DNA of 5,369 nucleotides, taken from the NCBI GenBank assembly GCA_027004335.1, contig JALTID010000020.1:1-5369 (forward strand), read 5' to 3'. The notes under the pieces were generated by a model. That model did no database searches. It was not told where the DNA came from and saw only the letters and a program-made list of their open reading frames with translations. Shown here piece after piece: positions 1 to 4,728 of this stretch. A program made the position numbers and the translations under genes. This stretch comes from JALTID01 sp027004335 [NCBI: bacterium]. GTDB lineage: Bacteria > JALSQH01. The first letter of the stretch is position 1, and each line of letters starts with the position of its first letter.

Positions 1-439
1 ATTCCACAATGGCGTCATTTATTCCCAGAACCATTGAGCCAACATAGTTGAGCTTCTCCTCATCCAGCATATCTATTAAAAGAGCCTCATGTTTCTCCTC
101 ATCTTCAAGAATATTTTGCGCCTCCGGGATCTCATCCACTAATTTTTGATACTTGTGCTCCGCAAGGGTTTCCCCTTTTTCCATCATTTTTATCGCAAAA
201 GTGAGGCTGAAGATCCTCGCAACAAAAGTGTAAAACCTGATCTTCCACCTATGAGGTTTCACTTCTATGCCGGTGTACTTTTTCCACATATTATGATGAG
301 AAAGTTCATCGGCAGAGATATCGTTCAATACATCACGATTTTCTCCTGTAATTATTCTGGACAAATTCCTATATATCTCATGCTCAGTTAATTCGCTTCT
401 CTGCGATTCAATGAGAATCTTCCTGATCTCTTCTTTCAT
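1..439 (-). CDS. Rubrerythrin-like domain fused to VIT1/CCC1 iron transporter, N-terminal part
   Basis: The gene reads leftwards and leaves the window after 146 codons. Residues 1-128 look like a ferritin/rubrerythrin-type four-helix di-iron domain: Glu21 in helix 1, an ExxH motif at 45-48 (followed by His49), Glu87/Glu90, and a second ExxH at 114-117. At about residue 131 the sequence changes to NYVGSMVLGINDAIVE, the typical first membrane helix of the VIT1/CCC1 family (family consensus roughly GSxVLGxNDAxVE). Known members with this layout export or sequester Fe2+/Mn2+, with the ferritin-like part sensing or binding metal on the cytoplasmic side; that role is inferred here. ATG at 439 is chosen because TAAGGAGGA (455-447) lies 7 nt upstream. 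An in-frame ATG at 463 would put this ribosome site inside the gene. It follows the FixC/FixX-type gene by 48 bp, so co-transcription is likely. The transporter C-terminus is not visible. Confidence 0.85.
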   Translation of the reverse strand, partial: MKEEIRKILIESQRSELTEHEIYRNLSRIITGENRDVLNDISADELSHHNMWKKYTGIEVKPHRWKIRFYTFVARIFSLTFAIKMMEKGETLAEHKYQKLVDEIPEAQNILEDEEKHEALLIDMLDEEKLNYVGSMVLGINDAIVE

Positions 440-487
440 TGATTTATCCTCCTTACCTTTCATGGAAAACAGAAAAAACTTCCAACT

Positions 488-1996
488 TCATCCCCATTTA
501 TAAATAACCCCTTTACCACCAGGTGGGTAACTCCACTCTATATTTTCGTAGGGGCAAAAATAGTTACAAAATCCACACTCAAGGCACTGCTCATCATTCA
601 CAATTATTCCACCATCTAACTCACTATACACAGCACCAGGACACATATCCAGACATGGCTTATTTTCACACCTGGCACATATATCTGGATCTTCCAGCCC
701 TATAAAACCCTTAACAGGTCTTCTATCAAGATGGGATTGAATAAACTCCCTCATATCCTTTTTTTCCCCAGGATAAGATGAAGAAGTTTCAGAGAGGAGC
801 TTTTTTATCTCCTCCATCACACCAGTTTCACCCAGAGAATTAAGCATGGCTACTGCTGCAATCAAAAATTTTGAAAAATTCCTTTCAATTCTCTCGTGTC
901 TTCTGAAAACAAGATGATAAATCTTAGTATTTCTGAATATCCTCCACAATCCATTTTGTTTCAAAAATTTTACATAAATTTTGTTACTATGATTAAGATT
1001 TATACCTTTCTCTCTTATTTCAGTAATCGCCTTTGCCACAGATACGCCACTGAGAAAAGCTATCGGTAGCCCGCTCAGATCACCTGCGGCAGAACCCATG
1101 GCATCCCCTGCAAGAAATACTCTTTTTTTTGCAAAAAAAGGATTAAGAAGAGAAATGTAACCATACGGAATCAGATGGGTTGAGATCTCAAGGGCTTTAC
1201 CTCCATCAATGAAAGAAGCAAGGTAGGGATGCTTCTTCAACATCTGGTGCAATTCCAGTGCAGAAATACCATGTTTTATAAGATAACTCACTCTGGCACC
1301 TGTACCAAAAGAGATTGACTCTTTATTAGTGTATATAAAACCTCCTCCTGGAATAGAATAATCGGGATGCCCAATTATATCTATAACTGCACCTTTACCT
1401 GAAGAAAGCCCAAATCTTTTTTCAATAACCTCTGGAGTTAATTCAATAACCTCTTTCACACTTACAAAGAGATTCTCCTGAGGTATTTTTTTTCTTATTT
1501 CTGCTGAAGTGGCTGTAACTGAATTCACCCCATCAGCACCAACTACAAAATCAGCAGTCACCTCACCTCTATCTGTAATAACCCGTACTCTATCAACTTC
1601 ATTAACAACTCTTTTCACCAGGGAATCAGTGATTATTTCTCCTCCCTTTTCCCTCGCTTTTTCTGCAAGATAGGGATCAAATTTTGATCTAAAAAGAGTG
1701 ACAGCTTCAAACTTCCCCTCATATTTCCTCACCCCTACATGTGCCAGTGTGGTAGAAGTTATGAAAAAATGCTCCTCAGCTTCAATCTCCCTTTCATAGG
1801 GAGGCAATGGAAGTTCAGGGAAAGCTTTTTTAAAATACTCAAGGTACATCACCCCACCCATTACATTCTTTTCCCCGGGACGACTACCTCTTTCAATTAT
1901 GCCAACAGAAAAACCTTTTGATAAAAGATGATACGCCGTAGTTAACCCCGCAGGACCTGCTCCAACTACAATTACATCAAAATCTTTTCCATGCAT
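488..1996 (-). CDS. FixC-type FAD oxidoreductase fused to FixX-type dicluster ferredoxin (ETF-quinone oxidoreductase-like)
   Basis: A 502-aa protein. Residues 5-40 form the FAD dinucleotide fold (VVGAGPAG, 10-17, with the acidic strand end IIER at 33-36). RSKFDPYLA (103-111) matches the conserved FixC/ETF-QO segment, VGADGVNS (152-159) is the second flavin motif, and FLAGDAMGSAAG (294-305) is the GD motif that contacts the ribityl chain. Residues 436-502 match FixX, including CLECGFC, IEWSYPPGG and a final KWG. The family moves electrons from an electron-transfer flavoprotein (FixAB/EtfAB) through FAD and Fe-S to the quinone pool at the membrane. Usually FixC (about 430 aa) and FixX (about 95 aa) are separate; here they are one chain, as in mitochondrial ETF-QO. 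All eight Fe-S cysteines are present (440, 443, 448, 452; 471, 474, 477, 481). No etfA or etfB is in the window, so the electron donor is unknown. No SD precedes the ATG. A geranylgeranyl-reductase-like role is possible but the FixX tail argues against it. Confidence 0.88.
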   Translation of the reverse strand: MHGKDFDVIVVGAGPAGLTTAYHLLSKGFSVGIIERGSRPGEKNVMGGVMYLEYFKKAFPELPLPPYEREIEAEEHFFITSTTLAHVGVRKYEGKFEAVTLFRSKFDPYLAEKAREKGGEIITDSLVKRVVNEVDRVRVITDRGEVTADFVVGADGVNSVTATSAEIRKKIPQENLFVSVKEVIELTPEVIEKRFGLSSGKGAVIDIIGHPDYSIPGGGFIYTNKESISFGTGARVSYLIKHGISALELHQMLKKHPYLASFIDGGKALEISTHLIPYGYISLLNPFFAKKRVFLAGDAMGSAAGDLSGLPIAFLSGVSVAKAITEIREKGINLNHSNKIYVKFLKQNGLWRIFRNTKIYHLVFRRHERIERNFSKFLIAAVAMLNSLGETGVMEEIKKLLSETSSSYPGEKKDMREFIQSHLDRRPVKGFIGLEDPDICARCENKPCLDMCPGAVYSELDGGIIVNDEQCLECGFCNYFCPYENIEWSYPPGGKGVIYKWG

Positions 1997-2005
1997 AAGA
2001 GACTT

Positions 2006-2034
2006 ATTATACAGTAGAGAAATGACTGTGCAAA
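2006..2034 (-). promoter_or_regulatory. Candidate promoter for the FixC/FixX fusion, nearly leaderless
   Basis: On the minus strand a perfect TATAAT (2011-2006) lies 17 bp downstream of TTTGCA (2034-2029, a 4/6 match to TTGACA). A start site about 7 nt past the -10 box would fall near 1999, only about 3 nt before the ATG at 1996. The 15 nt before the ATG contain no SD-like purine run. The two facts fit a nearly leaderless transcript. The box sits in the 39-bp gap after the lipoprotein gene, so read-through from that gene is also possible. Confidence 0.45.
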
Positions 2035-2035
2035 A

Positions 2036-3583
2036 TCAGGGAGATTCTTCCATAAATTCTTTCCGACAATGTTCCAAATCTATGCCCATTTCTTGTAATT
2101 TATCCGGTGTAAGGGGATCAATTTCAGCTATTTTCTCAAGATCAATATAGGGGATATTATAATTATAGGTTTTATTTACCGCTTCAATAAACATATCTGC
2201 GATAAGGGCATAACCTGTGTAGGTAAGATGCACAGCATCAAGACTTACAAGACCTCCAAGGTAATCTGGAGTAAAAATCTCATCTCCTATAACAACTCCA
2301 CCATTTTTTATTAAAATCCCATTATCTAAATGGTACTCCTTTCCATTCGTCTTTGATTGTTCTATTTTCTGGATGTAACCTCTGAAATCAACTATATGAA
2401 TGTTATCATACTTTTCAGCAACCTCTGTAAATGCAGTACTGTACTCAGCAGATATTCTCTTCAAACCATTCCACCATGCATCCACTTCTTCAGAAGAATA
2501 ACCTACATGGAGAAGGTGATTTTTCATTTTCCCTAAGATAGGCATAGCTGTTATATCAGGCATATTTGCAATAAAACCCACCACTCCTTTTGCATTCATC
2601 TCTGAGAACATCTTATCAAGTTCTTTCTTTACAATTGCAATTGGTGTAACTTCATCAAGAGATGGTGTCCCGTTGATAAGGGAAAATTCAAGAATATCAT
2701 CAGCATAAAGGTCAGTGGAAAAGAGAACTGTCGGGTTCAATGATAATGCATATTCAACTGGGCTGCCCTGCGGGGGATCCTGAAAAGCGTAGAAAATATC
2801 TGTAAAGGGATCATAGGAGAGATGCTCAAGTACTGCGAGCACATGGAGTCTTCCATGCTCAGCCCCCTCCACACTATCCTGAACTGTGGCGCCACCAATA
2901 CCAGCATTGTAAACTGTTAAATATGGATCCACTCTGTATGAAGCAAGGATAAAAATTTTTTTCTTCTCCTTATTCCTTATTAAGCTAAGGGTTTTTAATA
3001 TTCTCCTCAGCAGAATATCATTCATCTCAGTTCCATTACAATTGGTAAGTAAACTTGCTGGATCTTGTGGAATAAGGATCCCCTCTCTTATAAGTGCCTG
3101 TGGAAAATAAGCTCCTGCCTGCTTTGCCACCTGCGCAAAAGGACTGTACTGCTGTAACTTCCAATCAAGCCCCATACTTATAAATCCATGAGTATAACTT
3201 GCTCCAACACTGACCATCTTTTTGAAAATAGGATACTTTAATGAAGTATATCTAAAAGCATTTTTAATAACGAAATTACCCTTATTTGTATAAATATAAA
3301 TTGGATAAGCTCCTCCTTTCTCTGCTCCTTCAGTATACCCGGAAATTGTTCCTCCAAAATAGGCCGCATAGTAAAGGTCATGCCCAGCAATACTCACCCT
3401 CACAGAGGTAATTCCAGCAGGGAAATCTGTTGAATGTATATTTAATTCCACATTACCATAAAGAGAGGTACTTGTAGGAGATAGGGAATAATTTTTTAAT
3501 TGCCTGAACTTAATAGGGACCCCGTTATTCCCCCCGCAGCCCAACAAAAGCAAAATAAGAAGAAAAACTATTACCCTTTTCAT
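2036..3583 (-). CDS. Secreted lipoprotein with IPT/TIG-like module and divergent SGNH/GDSL hydrolase domain
   Basis: A 515-aa protein starting with a lipoprotein signal peptide: MKR, a hydrophobic stretch (4-14) and a lipobox LLGC with Cys16 as the lipidated residue. Gly17 at +2 does not call for inner-membrane retention, so outer-membrane anchoring is likely. Residues 30-113 (YSLSPTSTSLYG..., SVRVSIAGHDL) resemble an IPT/TIG immunoglobulin-like domain. From about 120 the SGNH fold follows: block I is SVGASYTHG with Ser129 the presumed nucleophile (GAS instead of GDS), block II is NAGIGGATVQD (226-236), and block V is DAVHLTYTGYAL with Asp449 and His452. The usual block III GxND is not recognisable; TDLYADD (290-296) occupies the place after a PTVLF strand. 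The family includes esterases, lipases and acyl hydrolases; the substrate here is unknown. ATG at 3583 follows GGAGGTG (3594-3588) at good distance and gives a complete signal peptide. It is probably the first gene of the leftward cluster. Loss of block III could mean altered or lost catalysis. Confidence 0.8.
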   Translation of the reverse strand: MKRVIVFLLILLLLGCGGNNGVPIKFRQLKNYSLSPTSTSLYGNVELNIHSTDFPAGITSVRVSIAGHDLYYAAYFGGTISGYTEGAEKGGAYPIYIYTNKGNFVIKNAFRYTSLKYPIFKKMVSVGASYTHGFISMGLDWKLQQYSPFAQVAKQAGAYFPQALIREGILIPQDPASLLTNCNGTEMNDILLRRILKTLSLIRNKEKKKIFILASYRVDPYLTVYNAGIGGATVQDSVEGAEHGRLHVLAVLEHLSYDPFTDIFYAFQDPPQGSPVEYALSLNPTVLFSTDLYADDILEFSLINGTPSLDEVTPIAIVKKELDKMFSEMNAKGVVGFIANMPDITAMPILGKMKNHLLHVGYSSEEVDAWWNGLKRISAEYSTAFTEVAEKYDNIHIVDFRGYIQKIEQSKTNGKEYHLDNGILIKNGGVVIGDEIFTPDYLGGLVSLDAVHLTYTGYALIADMFIEAVNKTYNYNIPYIDLEKIAEIDPLTPDKLQEMGIDLEHCRKEFMEESP

Positions 3584-3587
3584 ACTT

Positions 3588-3594
3588 CACCTCC
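3588..3594 (-). promoter_or_regulatory. Ribosome binding site of the SGNH lipoprotein gene
   Basis: GGAGGTG on the minus strand lies 4 nt from the ATG at 3583 (6 nt counted from the GGAGG core). It fixes the start and agrees with the signal peptide beginning MKR. Confidence 0.75.
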
Positions 3595-3606
3595 GGGGTT
3601 TTAAAG

Positions 3607-3636
3607 AGTTTGTCACATTATTTAACAGGTGTCAAG
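3607..3636 (-). repeat. Left arm of an imperfect inverted repeat around the transposase remnant
   Basis: Read on the minus strand this begins CTTGACA and is a gapped, imperfect match to 4134-4162 read on the plus strand. Shared blocks, given on the plus strand here, are AGT, TCA, ATT-AAC and a perfect TGTCAAG at the inner end. It may be a decayed IS end. It also places a perfect TTGACA (3635-3630) upstream of the lipoprotein gene, but the matching -10 position (CAAACT, 17 bp on) is poor, so a promoter here is uncertain. Confidence 0.3.
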
Positions 3637-3718
3637 TCAGTGGCTATCATGCGCCATAGATGGGTACAAACAAACTGACCACTTTAAAAATTGATTCAAT
3701 ATATTTCGCTTCCTAAGT

Positions 3719-4031
3719 TTGCTTAGATACTCAAAGGAGGGGGCAAAAAATTTCCATCCCTGCCATTCCAAAAGCAGTTATCGCAATTGCCCCAAGTGTA
3801 AGAGCGAACAATTATTCACCACAATAGAGAATCTTATGAAGTATCTTGATTATCCTTATTTGCTTCGTCAATACATTTATACAACGAACCTCCCTGGAAA
3901 GATTTAATAAAGAGATCAAGAAGAGTGCTACGGTAATAGAAGTATCTAATGATAAGAAAGCGGTTGAAAAAATATTTTTAGTGATTCCTAAGATAAATGA
4001 CAGCTACGGCAGACGAAAATTGAAGTATTAA
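3719..4031 (+). pseudogene. IS256-family (Mutator-type) transposase remnant, C-terminal end, frameshifted
   Basis: Two reading frames together rebuild the C-terminus of an IS256-type transposase. The first frame gives ENLMKYLDYPYLLRQYIYTTN and ends at 3907. The second, starting immediately after that TTN, gives SLERFNKEIKK, then VIEVSNDKKAVEKIFLVIPKIN, and stops at 4031 after RRKLKY. Joined, they match the family signature YIYTTN-(A/L)-IER-(L/F)-NKE followed by an aliphatic helix and a basic end. One extra base near 3890-3895 explains the frame change. The earlier part (about 3770-3830) fits the degenerate segment before this signature. The N-terminal part and the catalytic DDE residues are absent (full proteins are about 400 aa), so the gene is dead. 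This is all that explains the gap between the divergent clusters apart from control sites. Confidence 0.75.
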
Positions 4032-4036
4032 AAAGG

Positions 4037-4077
4037 GAAAAGAGGAAAAAATCCCAGCTTTCTAGCATTTCCTTTTC
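4037..4077 (+). other. Weak A/T-rich hairpin after the transposase remnant
   Basis: GAAAAG plus GGAAA (from 4037) can pair with TTTCC plus TTTTC (4068-4077) across a 2-nt bulge, with a small inner GCT/AGC pairing in the loop. No clear U-run follows, so it is a poor intrinsic terminator. It may be a relic of the IS end or chance. Confidence 0.2.
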
Positions 4078-4093
4078 TAATGCTTTCTTTAAC

Positions 4094-4138
4094 TCAAGGT
4101 GAGGAATATGTCTTAACCAGAATAAGTATTCCCCTTGA
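4094..4138. promoter_or_regulatory. Bulged 12-bp dyad overlapping the speD -35 box
   Basis: TCAAGG (4094-4099) and GGAATA (4103-4108) pair with TATTCC (4127-4132) and CCTTGA (4133-4138), with a 3-nt bulge (TGA) and an 18-nt centre. The right arm covers the first bases of the -35 TTGACA (4135-4140). Because it lies upstream of the predicted start site it would act as DNA, for example as an operator, unless transcription comes from further upstream. An IS subterminal repeat is an alternative. Confidence 0.35.
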
Positions 4139-4162
4139 CAGTTCAATGGTGTTGAATATACT
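4134..4162 (+). repeat. Right arm of an imperfect inverted repeat around the transposase remnant
   Basis: This is the partner of 3607-3636. CTTGACA is identical in both arms at the inner edge; the rest matches in short blocks with gaps. If it is an IS end, the -35 box of speD was supplied by the element, as is known for outward promoters of several IS families. No target-site duplication is recognisable outside the arms. Confidence 0.3.
4135..4162 (+). promoter_or_regulatory. Sigma70-type promoter of the speD-speE cluster
   Basis: A perfect TTGACA (4135-4140) is separated by 16 bp from TATACT (4157-4162, 5/6 of consensus). Transcription would start near 4169 and leave a leader of about 125 nt before the speD GTG at 4294. 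Confidence 0.65.
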
Positions 4163-4184
4163 AATTAACAGTTTCTCAAAAGTT

Positions 4185-4194
4185 AGGAGGTGAT
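4185..4194 (+). promoter_or_regulatory. Near-perfect Shine-Dalgarno in the speD leader
   Basis: AGGAGGTGAT matches the canonical 16S anti-SD complement over ten consecutive bases. It lies about 100 nt before speD, far too distant to serve it. It points instead to translation of the small ORF at 4202: the ATG at 4193 is too close, and the one at 4202 is 11 nt from the GGAGG core. Confidence 0.6.
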
Positions 4195-4201
4195 GAAAGG
4201 T

Positions 4202-4267
4202 ATGCGTGATGGTGAAGCTGACAAGCGTATTTGTGTTGATGGGCTTCTTTACCTTGATAACTGGTGA
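4202..4267 (+). CDS. Putative 21-aa leader peptide upstream of speD
   Basis: The peptide is MRDGEADKRICVDGL followed by LYLDNW. An in-frame ATG at 4193 would add MKG but sits inside the SD. The ORF follows a ten-base SD match, lies wholly within the predicted leader, and ends 26 nt before the speD GTG. A ribosome at its stop codon would cover or closely approach a small CCTTAATAAGG hairpin (4271-4281) that includes the start of the speD SD. TACCT at 4250-4254, inside the ORF, could alternatively pair with AGGTA at 4282-4286. The layout suggests translational coupling or a regulatory leader peptide. I recognise no homologue. Polyamine-responsive upstream ORFs are known for speF in enterobacteria (SpeFL) and for mammalian AdoMet decarboxylase, but this peptide resembles neither. 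A chance ORF is possible. Confidence 0.45.
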   Translation: MRDGEADKRICVDGLLYLDNW

Positions 4268-4276
4268 AAACCTTAA

Positions 4277-4285
4277 TAAGGAGGT
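4277..4285 (+). promoter_or_regulatory. Ribosome binding site of speD
   Basis: TAAGGAGGT is a nine-base match to the anti-SD complement. Its GGAGG core is 9 nt from the GTG at 4294 but only 4 nt from an ATG at 4289 that opens the three-codon frame ATG-AAG-TGA. This spacing supports GTG as the speD start. Confidence 0.75.
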
Positions 4286-4293
4286 AGGATGAA

Positions 4294-4707
4294 GTGAAAA
4301 AGGTACTTGGAACTCAATTAATTGTGGAACTTTATGGTTGCGATCCTGAAACCCTTACCAATCGCGATTATGTTGAAAAAACTCTTCAGGAGGCCACAGT
4401 TAAATCGCACGCACATTCAATTGGTTCTTTCTTTCATCAATTTCAACCACATGGTGTTTCCGGTGTAATAATCATTGAAGAATCACATTATACAATTCAC
4501 ACCTGGCCAGAGCATGGTTATGCGGCGGTAGATCTTTTCTACTGCAGCAACGAGGTAGATGTCGAAAAGGCTCTGGATGTACTGGAAGAATATTTCAAAC
4601 CTGAGAAAATAACACTTTTTGAGCTAAAACGGGGTGTAATACCTGAAAAGAAGAAGTATGAAATTCCAGCCAGAGTAGAAAACAAAAGCCAGGTGGCATT
4701 GGCCTAA
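4294..4707 (+). CDS. speD: S-adenosylmethionine decarboxylase proenzyme (prokaryotic class 1B type)
   Basis: A 137-aa protein, close to the roughly 130 aa of the Thermotoga-type enzyme. It converts AdoMet to decarboxylated AdoMet, the aminopropyl donor for polyamines, in the cytoplasm. The self-cleavage site is clear: IIEESHYTIHTWPEHGYAAVD has the Glu63-Ser64 bond, and Ser64 becomes the pyruvoyl cofactor after cleavage. His69 (processing) and Cys84 (proton donor in catalysis) align with Ser63/His68/Cys83 of the Thermotoga maritima enzyme, shifted by one. HQFQPHGVSGV (48-58) precedes it as in the family. The tail after LKRGVIPE (about 112-119) is Lys-rich and probably flexible. The start is GTG; the only nearby ATG (4289) meets a stop after one codon. 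The gene has its own promoter at 4135-4162 and a leader with a small ORF. It is followed after 21 bp by the aminopropyltransferase that uses its product. Confidence 0.96.
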   Translation: MKKVLGTQLIVELYGCDPETLTNRDYVEKTLQEATVKSHAHSIGSFFHQFQPHGVSGVIIIEESHYTIHTWPEHGYAAVDLFYCSNEVDVEKALDVLEEYFKPEKITLFELKRGVIPEKKKYEIPARVENKSQVALA

Positions 4708-4728
4708 AATTTTATTTCTGGAGTTTTT

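Noticed and set aside
146-391. An 81-codon plus-strand frame
   Set aside because: It is antisense to the rubrerythrin-VIT1 gene, which has ExxH motifs and a strong SD.
461-490. A terminator after the flavoprotein gene
   Set aside because: Only a 4-bp GGAA/TTCC pairing around an A-rich loop is possible, too weak to call; read-through to the transporter gene is more likely.
3607-3635. A full promoter for the lipoprotein gene based on TTGACA at 3635-3630
   Set aside because: No acceptable -10 box is found at 15-18 bp spacing (CAAACT at best), so only the -35-like match is noted with the repeat arm.
3690-3726. Small palindromes (ATTGATTCAAT, AATATATT, CTAAG-TTTG-CTTAG)
   Set aside because: They are short and A/T-rich, expected by chance in this composition, and not placed at any promoter I can defend.
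3758-3800. A zinc-finger-like pattern (PCH...NCPKC) in the remnant, recalling the IS91 transposase finger
   Set aside because: The stretch also fits the IS256 segment before the YTTN signature (a KYPK-V-KS-like part), in the same frame as that signature, so one decayed gene explains it better than a composite.
4080-4193. A 37-codon plus-strand frame (MLSLTQGEEYVLT...) whose TGA overlaps the ATG at 4193
   Set aside because: It has no SD and overlaps the dyad and the whole speD promoter, and the protein is not recognisable. It could be translated only from an upstream transcript.
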